A stretch of 64,000 bases of DNA, taken from the NCBI GenBank assembly GCA_900168235.1, contig FUZG01000004.1:62001-126000 (forward strand). The letters are read 5' to 3'. The translations under genes were made by a program, and so were the position numbers. Numbering within the stretch: the stretch's first letter is position 1; each line of letters starts with the position of its first letter. Below the pieces are notes generated by a model that ran no database searches, was not told the origin of the DNA, and saw only the letters and a list, made by a program, of their open reading frames with translations. Origin of the DNA: Lachnospiraceae bacterium (GTDB taxonomy: Bacteria; Bacillota; Clostridia; Lachnospirales; Lachnospiraceae). Of this stretch, positions 1 to 8,441 are shown in pieces.

Positions 1-242
1 ATCTGTACATTTTTTTCCTTGAGCATCGCTGTGACACCCATGGCAAATGCTGTCATACAGGGCTGTGTATATTCAGTCTGGCTTAAAAGTCCGTTGGGAT
101 CTTCAAAGCACATTTCGTGCAGATCGAAAGAGAGCTCGGCTGCGTCAAATGCCTTTCGGAATGTTTCAGATGCTTCGTAGAAGTCTTTACCCATTCCTGC
201 ATGCTGACTTCCCTGTCCTGCGTAAAGAATTGCTGTTTTCAT
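1..242 (-). CDS. fabD: Malonyl-CoA:ACP transacylase FabD (partial, N-terminal 80 residues)
   Basis: This is the N-terminus of the enzyme that moves malonyl groups from CoA to acyl carrier protein, the step that supplies extender units for fatty-acid elongation in the cytoplasm. It starts MKTAILYAGQGSQ; GQGSQ is the conserved N-terminal motif of the family. The catalytic GHSxG serine would lie beyond the left edge, so most of the gene is missing. A GAAAGGA ribosome site precedes the ATG (complement of 240-242), and the gene follows fabK by 19 bp in the same operon. FabD is normally about 310 residues. Confidence 0.88.
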   Translation of the reverse strand, partial: MKTAILYAGQGSQHAGMGKDFYEASETFRKAFDAAELSFDLHEMCFEDPNGLLSQTEYTQPCMTAFAMGVTAMLKEKNVQ

Positions 243-261
243 GTGTTTTGCTTCCTTTCGA

Positions 262-1167
262 TCAAAATTCTCCGCCTGTGATGTCTGCGAAGATATCTGC
301 AATAGAACGGATCTCTTTTACCTGACCGCAGGTCTGACCTGCCATGAGGCTTCCGGTCTTTGTATCACCGTCAAATACGGCGCGGCGGAGAGAGCCGAGA
401 GTGAACTTTTCGAGCTCCATCTTATCTGCGCCGGCTTTTTCCTGCTTGATATATTCGCGTGTCATCTGATTTTTAAGGACACGTACAGGAGTACCGCCGA
501 TACGGCCTGTAACAACTGCGTCATTTCCCTTTGCCTTGATGACAGCGTTTTTATAATTCTCGTGGATCGGACACTCAGGGGATGCGAGGAGGACGGTTCC
601 TACCTGTACACCGCATGCGCCGAGAGCGAGAGCAGCCTTGAACTGTCTGTTATCTGCGATACCGCCTGCTGCGATGACAGGGATATTTACTGCGTCGCAT
701 ACCTGGGGTACGAGAGTCATGGTGGTCATTTCGCCGATGTGACCGCCGCTTTCGCAGCCTTCTGCAATAACTGCATCAGCTCCGAGGTCTTCAAGGTGCT
801 TTGCGAGGATAGCTGCTGCGACTACCGGAATTACAACAATTCCTGCATTTTTGAAGCTCTCCATGTATTTTGCAGGATTGCCTGCACCGGTTGTTACAAC
901 GGGAACTTTTTTCTCGACAACGATCTCTGCAAATTCGTCTGCTGCCGGATGCATGAGCATGATATTTACACCGAAAGGCTTATCAGTGAGGCTTCTGCAC
1001 TTGTCGATCTCTTCGCGGAGCATATCGGGATTCATTCCGCCTGTTCCGATGAGTCCGAGTCCGCCTGCATTTGAACATGCCGCAGCAAATGTTCCGTTTG
1101 CGATGTTAGCCATACCGCCCTGAATGATGGGATAGCGTGTACCAAGAATTTCGTTAAGATATTTCAT
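262..1167 (-). CDS. fabK: Enoyl-ACP reductase II FabK (FMN-dependent)
   Basis: FabK catalyses the last reduction of each fatty-acid elongation cycle, converting trans-2-enoyl-ACP to acyl-ACP with NAD(P)H and FMN. The 301-residue protein is a nitronate monooxygenase-like TIM barrel. It opens with a conserved IIQGGMA segment and carries glycine-rich FMN-phosphate loops (VIAAGGIAD near residue 165, then GACGVQVGT). Length is near the roughly 310-320 residues of characterised FabK. An AAAGGTGA ribosome site precedes the ATG. It sits between fabH and fabD, as in many Firmicutes operons. Having FabK rather than FabI would predict low triclosan sensitivity, which is inference from the family. Confidence 0.92.
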   Translation of the reverse strand: MKYLNEILGTRYPIIQGGMANIANGTFAAACSNAGGLGLIGTGGMNPDMLREEIDKCRSLTDKPFGVNIMLMHPAADEFAEIVVEKKVPVVTTGAGNPAKYMESFKNAGIVVIPVVAAAILAKHLEDLGADAVIAEGCESGGHIGEMTTMTLVPQVCDAVNIPVIAAGGIADNRQFKAALALGACGVQVGTVLLASPECPIHENYKNAVIKAKGNDAVVTGRIGGTPVRVLKNQMTREYIKQEKAGADKMELEKFTLGSLRRAVFDGDTKTGSLMAGQTCGQVKEIRSIADIFADITGGEF

Positions 1168-1220
1168 GATCTTTCACCTTTGTTTTTTAGTATAGGAACT
1201 ACCGCTTTTGATCAGATTGA

Positions 1221-2174
1221 TCAGGCTTTAGGCGCATAGCTTAAGAGAACGCCTGCTTCGGTGAGACCGCCGCCAAAACCTACGAGCATTACAGAGTCAC
1301 CGGACTTTACCTTACCTGATTCACAGAGTTCGTTAAGTGCCAGCGGTACGGAAGCAGCACTTGTATTTCCGAATCTGTCCATATTTTTGTAAAACTTTTC
1401 TGTCGGAGCTTTGTACTTCTTTACTACATGGTCGATTATGCGGGAATTTGCCTGATGGCATACCACCCAGTCAACATCGTCCATGGTCTTTTCTGATTTT
1501 TCAAAAATACCGTTGATGACTCTCGGGATAGCAGAAACAGCGAACTTAAACACATTTTTTCCGTTCATGGAAACATAGGACTTGCCATCTGCTTCGTTTA
1601 TGCCGGGAACAAGGATATCCTTTGCACCGCAGGCACCCTGAATGCTGTAATACATGGTGTCATCTGCTTCGTAAACCGCAGCGCCTGCTCCATCGCCGAA
1701 GAGTACGCATGTGGTGCGGTCTGTCATATCAAGGATCTTTGAAAGCTTTTCAACACCGATAACAAGTGCATATTTTTTACCATTGGCTGACAGGAAACCG
1801 CGGGCAACTTCTGTTCCGTAGATAAATCCTGTGCATGCTGCATTTATATCAAGTGCTGCTATATCTGTGGGAAGTCCCAGAGCTTCCTGTATGAGGCAGG
1901 CTGTGCTGGGACAGGCAAATTCTGCTGAAAGTGTGGCTACGACTACGCATCCGATCTGTTCTTTATCGATATTGGCGCGCTCAAGTGCCTGTGAAGCTGC
2001 CTTTATCGCGAGATCTGTTGTGCTTTCGTTTTCACCGCAGAAATATCTGGAATGGATTCCGGTTCGCGGATAGATCCATTCATCGCTTGTATCGACGATC
2101 TTTGAAAGATCATCGTTTGTAACGACACGGGAGGGGAGTGCACCTCCGGTCGCGATTATCTTGAGTCCTGTCAT
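1221..2174 (-). CDS. fabH: 3-oxoacyl-ACP synthase III FabH
   Basis: FabH starts fatty-acid synthesis by condensing a short acyl-CoA primer with malonyl-ACP. The 317-residue thiolase-fold protein shows all three catalytic residues in context: Cys in NAACTGF, His in VCHQANSRI and Asn in FGNTSAAS. The C-terminal glycine loop VGFGGGLTEAG is also present. The start overlaps the accA stop (ATGA), so the two are probably translationally coupled. Primer preference (straight or branched chain) cannot be read from this. Confidence 0.95.
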   Translation of the reverse strand: MTGLKIIATGGALPSRVVTNDDLSKIVDTSDEWIYPRTGIHSRYFCGENESTTDLAIKAASQALERANIDKEQIGCVVVATLSAEFACPSTACLIQEALGLPTDIAALDINAACTGFIYGTEVARGFLSANGKKYALVIGVEKLSKILDMTDRTTCVLFGDGAGAAVYEADDTMYYSIQGACGAKDILVPGINEADGKSYVSMNGKNVFKFAVSAIPRVINGIFEKSEKTMDDVDWVVCHQANSRIIDHVVKKYKAPTEKFYKNMDRFGNTSAASVPLALNELCESGKVKSGDSVMLVGFGGGLTEAGVLLSYAPKA

Positions 2175-3106
2175 GCGCTGACTGCTCCAATCTTTCTGAA
2201 TTTTTCTTTTCTGTCGATAAGGATCTGCTCCGGTGTGAGCTGCATGAGAGCGGAGAGATTCTTTTCGAGCGCCATATCAAGACTTCCGTAGAGGCGCTTG
2301 GGGTTTTCCTGGGCTCCGCCGAGGGGTTCCTGGATAATCTCGTCTGCAACGCCTGCTTCTTTCAGGTCATCTGCTGTGAGCTTCATGATGGCGCATGCTT
2401 CGCCGTGACGGGAGGAATCCTTCCAGAGGATACTTGCAAATCCCTCAGGGCTTAAGACAGAATAGATCGCATACTCAAGCATGAGGATCTTGTTTGCAAC
2501 ACAGATTCCAAGCGCGCCGCCGGAGCTGCCTTCGCCTGTTACGACTGAAATTACGGGTACGCGGAGTCTGGACATGGCAGCGAGATTTTTTGCGATCGCT
2601 TCACCCTGACCGTGTTCCTCTGCATCGATTCCCGGAAATGCGCCCGGAGTATCAACAAATGTGATGATGGGACGTCCGAATTTCTCTGCCTGCTTCATGA
2701 GACGGAGAGCTTTGCGGTATCCCTCAGGCTTTGCCATACCAAAATTGTATTTAGCGCTTGTTTCCGCAGTATGACCCTTTCTATGACCGAGAACAGTCAC
2801 AGGGATACCGTGGAAGCGCGCGATTCCGCCGTACATTGCAGGATCATCGTCATAAAGATGGTCACCGCGCTGTTCAAAGAAATCTGTGAAGAGATTTTCG
2901 ATGAAATCGTCGATATGCGGACGCTCGATCTTTCGCGCAAGGTAAACCTTGTCCTCAGGAGTCAGGCTTGTGCAGGGGCGGAGAGCCTTTGCCTTTTCAA
3001 TAGAAAGGAGCAGTACATCCTGATCATTTTCAGTTTTTCCTGCTGCGCGCAGTTCTCTGATCCTGCTCTCGATCTTTTCTGCTTCTAAAAGAGAATCTCT
3101 GATCAT
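2171..3106 (-). CDS. accA: Acetyl-CoA carboxylase carboxyltransferase subunit alpha AccA
   Basis: With AccD this forms the carboxyltransferase half of acetyl-CoA carboxylase, which transfers CO2 from carboxybiotin to acetyl-CoA to give malonyl-CoA. The 311-residue protein has the N-terminal helical region followed by a crotonase-like domain with the oxyanion-hole stretch GEGSSGGALGI and VDTPGAFPG. It overlaps accD upstream and fabH downstream by 4 bp each. A GGAGG ribosome site lies inside the end of accD. The biotin carrier and carboxylase genes (accB, accC) are not in the window and are expected further left. Confidence 0.95.
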   Translation of the reverse strand: MIRDSLLEAEKIESRIRELRAAGKTENDQDVLLLSIEKAKALRPCTSLTPEDKVYLARKIERPHIDDFIENLFTDFFEQRGDHLYDDDPAMYGGIARFHGIPVTVLGHRKGHTAETSAKYNFGMAKPEGYRKALRLMKQAEKFGRPIITFVDTPGAFPGIDAEEHGQGEAIAKNLAAMSRLRVPVISVVTGEGSSGGALGICVANKILMLEYAIYSVLSPEGFASILWKDSSRHGEACAIMKLTADDLKEAGVADEIIQEPLGGAQENPKRLYGSLDMALEKNLSALMQLTPEQILIDRKEKFRKIGAVSA

Positions 3107-3960
3107 ATTGCGTCCATCCTCCTTGTAAATCTTGAATCCACATGAAGCTTCAGCACATCATAAAGTGTCTGCTTCATTTCTTCTCTGGGCACGATCTTGT
3201 CGATGAAGCCGTGCTTTAAGAGATACTCACTTCTCTGGAAGCCCTTCGGGAGCTTCTGACCGATGGTCTGCTCGATAACACGGGGGCCTGCAAAACCGAT
3301 GAGTGCGTTAGGCTCTGCAAGAGTGATATCGCCGAGAGTAGCGAAACTTGCTGTTACACCGCCTGTTGTGGGATGTGTGAGATAGCTTATGTAAAGACCG
3401 CCATGCTCTGAAAATTCTTCAACAGCTGCGCTTGTCTTTGCCATCTGCATGAGAGAGTAGATACCTTCCTGCATTCTGGCACCGCCGCTTGCAGAGAAGA
3501 TAACAAGGGGAAGACGATGGATATCCGCAAATTCCACCGCGCGGGTAACCTTTTCGCCAACGACTGAGCTCATAGAACCCATAAAGAATCTTGTATCAAG
3601 TACAACTGCCACGATATGGATACCGTTCACACGGCCTTCCGCAGTGACCGCAGATTCGTTGATCCCGGTCTTTTTCTCCAGCTGCTTGACCTTTGCTTCA
3701 TAACCGGGAAAATCGATCTTGTCTGTAGTGATCATATCCTGGTTAAATTCTTTCATTGTTCCTTCGTCAAAAATTGCATTGAGCCGGTTCGCAGCAGTCA
3801 TGGGGCGGTATTTTCCGCAAGTGGGACAGATGTTCAGATTTTTGTCCCATACCTCCTTGAGAGCGCGGCGGCTGCAGGCTTTACATGTGATATATTCAGG
3901 AGAGGGTTTTCCCGTTATACGTTCAAACACCGATTTGAATTTACTTACTTCTTTTTCCAT
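3103..3960 (-). CDS. accD: Acetyl-CoA carboxylase carboxyltransferase subunit beta AccD
   Basis: This is the partner of AccA in the carboxyltransferase that makes malonyl-CoA. The N-terminus carries a four-cysteine zinc ribbon (CKAC near residue 22 and CPTC near residue 41), typical of bacterial AccD. It is followed by a crotonase-fold domain with SASGGARMQEG and HPTTGGVTAS. At 285 residues the length is normal. It lies 115 bp downstream of acpP, across a hairpin that may reduce read-through, and overlaps accA by 4 bp. Confidence 0.95.
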   Translation of the reverse strand: MEKEVSKFKSVFERITGKPSPEYITCKACSRRALKEVWDKNLNICPTCGKYRPMTAANRLNAIFDEGTMKEFNQDMITTDKIDFPGYEAKVKQLEKKTGINESAVTAEGRVNGIHIVAVVLDTRFFMGSMSSVVGEKVTRAVEFADIHRLPLVIFSASGGARMQEGIYSLMQMAKTSAAVEEFSEHGGLYISYLTHPTTGGVTASFATLGDITLAEPNALIGFAGPRVIEQTIGQKLPKGFQRSEYLLKHGFIDKIVPREEMKQTLYDVLKLHVDSRFTRRMDAI

Positions 3961-4024
3961 GTTTTCTCCAAATATTGTCAGGACCGGTCGTGCTTTAATA
4001 TCCTGACCGTGTCACGGATTTAAG

Positions 4025-4056
4025 AAAGGATGCAAACCACAAGGTCCGCATCCTTT
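4025..4056 (-). terminator. Hairpin between acpP and accD (possible leaky terminator)
   Basis: A 9-bp perfect inverted repeat (AAAGGATGC at 4025-4033 with GCATCCTTT at 4048-4056) follows the acpP stop. On the minus strand it is followed only by a broken T-run, so termination is probably partial. A second, weaker pair (GTCAGGA 3977-3983, TCCTGAC 4001-4007) follows. Partial termination would let acpP be made in excess of the downstream enzymes. That is inference. Confidence 0.5.
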
Positions 4057-4075
4057 TTCCGTCTGTTCTTAAGCT

Positions 4076-4306
4076 TCAGGCAGTTGCGCCCTTGAGATAC
4101 TCAACGATATCGCCTACTGTAGCGAGCTTAGCGAGCTGCTCATCAGGAATCTTGATGTTTGCTGCTTCTTCAAAAGCCATGTGAAGTTCTACAAGATCCA
4201 GAGAATCAGCCTCAAGGTCTTCCATAACGCTTGCTTCGGGAGTTACCTTGTCCTCGTCGCATCCAAGAGTGTCAACAATGATCTGCTTTACCTGTTCGAA
4301 ATCCAT
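4076..4306 (-). CDS. acpP: Acyl carrier protein AcpP
   Basis: This 76-residue acidic protein carries growing acyl chains on a phosphopantetheine arm. The attachment serine lies in the [10 protein letters not shown] context near residue 36 (DSL motif). It is the first gene of the fatty-acid operon, behind a long leader of about 180 nt. A GAAAGGA ribosome site precedes the ATG. Placing the carrier first, with a hairpin after it, suits the high dosage normally needed for ACP. Confidence 0.97.
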   Translation of the reverse strand: MDFEQVKQIIVDTLGCDEDKVTPEASVMEDLEADSLDLVELHMAFEEAANIKIPDEQLAKLATVGDIVEYLKGATA

Positions 4307-4445
4307 GATTTTTTCCTTTCGTTTCCGGGAATGAATTTGAACTTTATCTAAAAGTTCACCCGCATAATGACCGGGATTTTCATCACCGGCTGTTTCATTT
4401 TTTGAGATGCGTCATGTAGTTCTCATAACTGCATCACAGTTTAAT

Positions 4446-4486
4446 GATAACTAAATACGATTTATCTAAATCATATTTAACTAAAG
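4446..4486 (-). promoter_or_regulatory. Three direct repeats over the acpP start region (candidate lipid-regulator operator)
   Basis: Three copies of an 11-bp element with the core TAnCTAAA (read on the minus strand, TTTAGnTA) begin at 4446, 4461 and 4476, exactly 15 bp apart. They lie just downstream of the predicted minus-strand -10 box, where a repressor would block transcription. The fatty-acid operons of Firmicutes are commonly controlled by FapR or by MarR-type FabT. Which protein, if any, binds here is not shown by the sequence. This 312-bp gap (4307-4618) also holds the acpP promoter. No clear plus-strand promoter was seen for the divergent gene. Confidence 0.5.
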
Positions 4487-4495
4487 CACACTTAA

Positions 4496-4524
4496 TATTT
4501 ACACTAACATCATTTTTTTGTCAA
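4496..4524 (-). promoter_or_regulatory. Predicted sigma-A promoter of the fatty-acid operon
   Basis: On the minus strand a perfect -35 TTGACA (complement of 4519-4524) is followed after 17 bp by TAAATA (complement of 4496-4501). It faces acpP and gives an untranslated leader of about 180 nt. Confidence 0.6.
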
Positions 4525-4618
4525 CAATAATTTCAAAGTTGAGTGGTAAAAAGTACAGTAATCCGTTGTAAATTGTGCTATTGTGGGGGAGGAGTAAATA
4601 TTTAGGAGGGAAAGTATA

Positions 4619-5272
4619 ATGAGAAAAGAATCAGATCACATCACTATCAGTAACATCGGGCTGAAAAAGGGCGCTCCCTGCATAACAAAGGATATTTTTG
4701 AACGCGCTGACGAGATGATAGCCGAATTTGAGCTTGATCATAAAAAAGCTCTTCATGCGAGACTTATATTTGAAGAAACAGCAGGTATGCTTTCAAACAT
4801 AGCAGGAGAATTTACTGCAGATGTGTGGTTTGAGGAAAATAATCACAACTTCAGCTTAAAACTCAAGGCAAAAACAAGAATGGATCTTGATAAGAAGAAC
4901 GATCTTCTTTCCGTGGCAAGTGATAAGAAGAATACGAAGGTTAAGGGATTCATGGATAAGATCGGCGACATCATACAGAATGGTATCCTGAACTACGATT
5001 ATGTCATGAATTTATCCCAGGAATATGCAGGTGTTCCCGTAAACTATGGGGCATTAGGCATTTATGGCAGCAGTGATGCGCTTCTGCAGAGCGGTGTCAT
5101 GTGGTCTCTGAGTTCCTATAAAGATTCACTTTCTGAAGAGATGGAAGCAGAAGGCGGAGTCAAGGAAGCATGGGACGAGCTGGAAAGATCCATTGTTGCA
5201 AGTATCGCAAAGGATGTTCTGGTAGGTGTTAAGGGAAATACTTTTGAAATGACGATTCTCTGCGATAAATAA
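4619..5272 (+). CDS. Uncharacterised protein with a GHKL-ATPase-like pattern
   Basis: I do not recognise this 217-residue soluble protein firmly. Residues 47-60 (RLIFEETAGMLSNI) resemble the N-box helix of GHKL (histidine kinase/anti-sigma) ATP-binding domains, and the C-terminus (GNTFEMTILCDK) resembles the last strand of that fold. The middle lacks a clear G1 box (DxGxG), so it may be a degenerate member or an unrelated protein. An AGGAGGG ribosome site precedes the ATG. It is divergent from the fatty-acid operon and 21 bp upstream of the hydrogenase-system regulator, so it may be co-transcribed with it. Confidence 0.55.
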   Translation: MRKESDHITISNIGLKKGAPCITKDIFERADEMIAEFELDHKKALHARLIFEETAGMLSNIAGEFTADVWFEENNHNFSLKLKAKTRMDLDKKNDLLSVASDKKNTKVKGFMDKIGDIIQNGILNYDYVMNLSQEYAGVPVNYGALGIYGSSDALLQSGVMWSLSSYKDSLSEEMEAEGGVKEAWDELERSIVASIAKDVLVGVKGNTFEMTILCDK

Positions 5273-5293
5273 TTAATAGGAGGCGTATCGGTT

Positions 5294-5539
5294 TTGGAAA
5301 CAAGAGTTGCAGTCATGGCGATAATCGTTGAAAATGCCGATGCCACGGCAAAATTAAATGAAATCCTGCATGTTTATGCGGATCATATTATAGGAAGAAT
5401 GGGGATTCCCTACAGACAGCGGAATATAAGCATCATTTCAGTGGCTCTGGATGCTCCGCAGGATACTATATCGGCTCTGGCAGGAAAACTCGGCAATATT
5501 GAAGGCATCAGCGTCAAGACTGCATACTCGAATGTCTGA
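5294..5539 (+). CDS. TM1266-type iron-only hydrogenase system putative regulator
   Basis: This 81-residue protein has the ACT-like (NikR C-terminal-like) fold pattern of the TM1266 family, small proteins encoded next to [FeFe]-hydrogenase maturation genes. The N-terminal strand RVAVMAIIVE and the IIGRMGIPYR segment fit the family. The start is TTG, chosen because AGGAGG at about 5279-5283 is well placed and no ATG is available. It has no DNA-binding domain, so any regulatory role would need a partner or a ligand. It lies directly upstream of hydG and hydF, which supports the family assignment. Confidence 0.8.
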   Translation: METRVAVMAIIVENADATAKLNEILHVYADHIIGRMGIPYRQRNISIISVALDAPQDTISALAGKLGNIEGISVKTAYSNV

Positions 5540-5670
5540 CAAAATCGGGATGTATAGGGAATAGTCTTGATACCGATGTGTTGTCTCATAGGAGTATAAT
5601 ATAGGTACAACCCGTGACGTCATCAGGACGTTCATAGGGCAAAAAAATGTATATTCACAATCTGACGGAA

Positions 5671-5694
5671 AGAGGTCAATGAACCTCTGACCTC
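5671..5694 (+). promoter_or_regulatory. Two mutually exclusive small hairpins before hydG
   Basis: AGAGGT (5671-5676) can pair with ACCTCT (5683-5688). Alternatively, GAGGTCA (5672-5678) can pair with TGACCTC (5688-5694). The two pairings share bases and end just before the hydG ribosome site. A TATAAT at 5595-5600 lies in the same gap, without a good -35 box. Switching between the hairpins could affect translation of hydG, but this is only a structural possibility. Confidence 0.3.
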
Positions 5695-5714
5695 GAAAGA
5701 AAGGGAGAAATCAA

Positions 5715-7163
5715 ATGTATCCGTATCGACCGGAATCTATGATCGCTGATGAATTTATCAATGATGATGAAATTCTTCAGACGATCCAATTCGCAAATGA
5801 AAACAAGCATAATGTAGAGCTTATCGACTCTTTACTGGAAAAAGCCCGCCCGAAGAAAAAGGGAAACGGTGTGGTATGTGCAGGTCTGACTCATAGGGAA
5901 GCATCCGTGCTCCTTGCATGCGATATTCCTGAGAAGACGGAAGAGATGTTCCGCCTTGCAAATGAGATAAAACAGGCTTATTACGGCAACCGTATCGTTA
6001 TGTTTGCACCTCTTTATCTATCCAATTATTGCATAAATGGCTGTGTTTACTGCCCGTATCATACTGTAAATAAGAGTATTCCGAGAAAAAAACTTACTCA
6101 GGAAGAAGTGAGAAATGAAGTCATCGCGCTTCAGGACATGGGACACAAGCGTCTCGCTATCGAGGCGGGCGAGGATCCGGTAAATAATCCTATCGAATAT
6201 ATACTGGAATGTATCAAAACGATCTATTCCGTGCACCATAAGAATGGTGACATCCGCCGTGTAAATGTCAATATTGCAGCTACAACGGTAGAAAACTATA
6301 AGAAGCTCAAGGATGCCGGAATAGGCACATACATTCTTTTCCAGGAAACATATAACAAAAAGAGCTATCTGGAACTCCATCCCACAGGACCAAAGCATGA
6401 TTACAATTATCATACAGAGGCTATGGACCGCGCCATGGAAGGTGGTATTGATGATGTAGGACTTGGTGTGCTGTTTGGTCTTGAGGGCTACCAGTACGAA
6501 TTTGCCGGACTTTTGATGCATGCTGAGCATCTGGAAGCTGTTCACGGAGTAGGTCCGCACACCATAAGCGTTCCCAGAGTTAAAAAAGCAGACGACATCG
6601 ATCCCGGAGTATTCGACAACGGTCTTTCTGATGACAAGTTTGCAAAGATAATCGCATGTATCCGTATCGCAGTGCCTTATACCGGAATGATCATCTCTAC
6701 ACGAGAAAGCGAGGCTGTTCGCGGACGCGTTCTCGATTACGGAATTTCACAGATAAGCGGAGCTTCCAGAACTTCTGTAGGCGGTTACACAGAGGCAGAG
6801 CGTCCGCACGATACTGAGCAGTTTGATGTATCCGATAACAGGTCACTCGATGAGGTTGTGCGCTGGCTCATGGAAAATGACCATATTCCGTCCTTCTGTA
6901 CGGCATGCTATAGAGAAGGCAGAACGGGCGACCGCTTTATGGCGCTCTGCAAGAATGGTCAGATCCTGAACTGCTGTCATCCGAATGCACTTATGACTCT
7001 TTCAGAATATCTGGAGGATTACGCATCAGAGGAAACAAAGAAGATTGGTTATGAGCTGATAGAGCAGGAACTTAAAAAGATCCCGCATGATAATGTCCGC
7101 CGTATCGCCACAGAAAATATTGAAGCGATAAGAAGCTCTGACCGCAGAGATTTCCGATTCTGA
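5715..7163 (+). CDS. hydG: [FeFe]-hydrogenase maturase HydG (radical SAM tyrosine lyase)
   Basis: HydG cleaves tyrosine with S-adenosylmethionine to p-cresol, CO and cyanide, and delivers an Fe(CO)2(CN) synthon for the hydrogenase H-cluster. The 482-residue protein has the radical SAM cluster motif CINGCVYC (Cys 106, 110, 113; CX3CX2C). It also has the C-terminal second-cluster cysteines (CTACYREGRTGDRF followed by CKNGQILNC), which hold the dangler iron. These features separate it from ThiH. It is followed after 11 bp by hydF. hydE and the hydrogenase itself are not in the window. Confidence 0.95.
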   Translation: MYPYRPESMIADEFINDDEILQTIQFANENKHNVELIDSLLEKARPKKKGNGVVCAGLTHREASVLLACDIPEKTEEMFRLANEIKQAYYGNRIVMFAPLYLSNYCINGCVYCPYHTVNKSIPRKKLTQEEVRNEVIALQDMGHKRLAIEAGEDPVNNPIEYILECIKTIYSVHHKNGDIRRVNVNIAATTVENYKKLKDAGIGTYILFQETYNKKSYLELHPTGPKHDYNYHTEAMDRAMEGGIDDVGLGVLFGLEGYQYEFAGLLMHAEHLEAVHGVGPHTISVPRVKKADDIDPGVFDNGLSDDKFAKIIACIRIAVPYTGMIISTRESEAVRGRVLDYGISQISGASRTSVGGYTEAERPHDTEQFDVSDNRSLDEVVRWLMENDHIPSFCTACYREGRTGDRFMALCKNGQILNCCHPNALMTLSEYLEDYASEETKKIGYELIEQELKKIPHDNVRRIATENIEAIRSSDRRDFRF

Positions 7164-7174
7164 CAGGAGTAAAT

Positions 7175-8377
7175 ATGAGCTTAAATGAAACACCTTCTTC
7201 CGAGAGGATACATATTGGCTTCTTCGGAATGAGAAATGCCGGTAAATCAAGCGTTGTGAACGCTGTTACGGGACAAAAACTTGCACTTGTGTCTGACGTA
7301 AAGGGAACTACCACTGATCCTGTACAAAAGGCAATGGAGCTTCTGCCGCTCGGACCTGTCGTTATCATTGATACACCGGGTATTGATGATGAGGGTGAGC
7401 TCGGAGCCATGAGAGTCGAGCGCGCAAAAAATGCTCTCGCAAAGGTAGACATTGCGCTTCTGGTAGTTGACGGAGCCGTGGGTCTCCGTACTCCGGACGA
7501 AACTCTTATAACTGAATTTAAATCCAGAAAAATACCGTATATCGTAGTTTTTAATAAATCGGATCTTCTGGAGAAAAGTGACACAGAACAGACTGAAGGC
7601 GCTGATTCTCATGAACAGTCAATATACGTAAGCGCTGAGAATGGTCAGAATATCCATGAACTAAAGGAAAAGATCGCTCACCTCGGAAAAACTGTTCATA
7701 ACGAAAAGAAGTTGGTAGGTGACCTTATAGATCAGGGAGATACAGTGATACTTGTTACTCCCATTGATGAATCTGCACCAAAAGGACGCCTTATCCTCCC
7801 TCAGCAGCAGATGATACGGGATATCCTTGACCATGGCGGGATAAATATCGTTGTTCAGGTGGATCAGCTTGAGAGCGCCCTTAAAAACTGCGCTGTTAAA
7901 CCCAGAATGGTCATCACGGATTCGCAGGCATTTAAGGAAGTGAGCAGGATAGTACCGGAAGATATACCGCTCACGTCGTTCTCGATACTTTTTGCCAGAT
8001 ATAAGGGAGAGCTGTCAGCATTTGTAAATGGCGCAGATGCTCTTGATAAGCTTCAGGATGGGGATAAAGTGCTCCTTTCAGAAGGATGTACCCATCATCG
8101 TCAGTGCAACGATATCGGCACGGTAAAGCTCCCTGCATGGATACGTAAATATACGGGTAAGGAGCTTGAGTTTGCATGGTCCAGCGGAACAGAGTTCCCT
8201 TCTGACCTGTCAGCATACACGCTCGTGATCCACTGCGGAGGATGCATGCTGAATGAGCGCGAGATTCATTCTCGTATAGACAGGGCAGTCGCAGAGGGCG
8301 TACCTATAACAAATTATGGTACATGCATTGCCAAGATGAACGGTATTCTGGACAGGTCGTTACAGGTTTTGCATTGA
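7175..8377 (+). CDS. hydF: [FeFe]-hydrogenase maturation GTPase HydF
   Basis: HydF is the scaffold and carrier that assembles the two-iron subcluster and transfers it to apo-hydrogenase. The N-terminal GTPase domain shows the P-loop GMRNAGKSS, switch DTPG and base-specificity NKSD. The C-terminal part has the cluster-binding cysteine/histidine set: CTHHRQC around residue 305, then HCGGC around residue 350. At 400 residues the length is normal. It is immediately downstream of hydG. A TM1266-hydG-hydF order is common in Clostridia. Confidence 0.95.
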   Translation: MSLNETPSSERIHIGFFGMRNAGKSSVVNAVTGQKLALVSDVKGTTTDPVQKAMELLPLGPVVIIDTPGIDDEGELGAMRVERAKNALAKVDIALLVVDGAVGLRTPDETLITEFKSRKIPYIVVFNKSDLLEKSDTEQTEGADSHEQSIYVSAENGQNIHELKEKIAHLGKTVHNEKKLVGDLIDQGDTVILVTPIDESAPKGRLILPQQQMIRDILDHGGINIVVQVDQLESALKNCAVKPRMVITDSQAFKEVSRIVPEDIPLTSFSILFARYKGELSAFVNGADALDKLQDGDKVLLSEGCTHHRQCNDIGTVKLPAWIRKYTGKELEFAWSSGTEFPSDLSAYTLVIHCGGCMLNEREIHSRIDRAVAEGVPITNYGTCIAKMNGILDRSLQVLH

Positions 8378-8441
8378 TCTATTTTATGGTCTGATTTTGT
8401 TCAAATAATTGTTCAAAAGATAAATATTGTCTATTGAAGTT

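Noticed and set aside
241-1074. Long open frame on the plus strand across fabK
   Set aside because: It is antisense to a well-supported fabK gene, is rich in Cys and other odd codon products, and has no ribosome site. It is a shadow of fabK codon usage.
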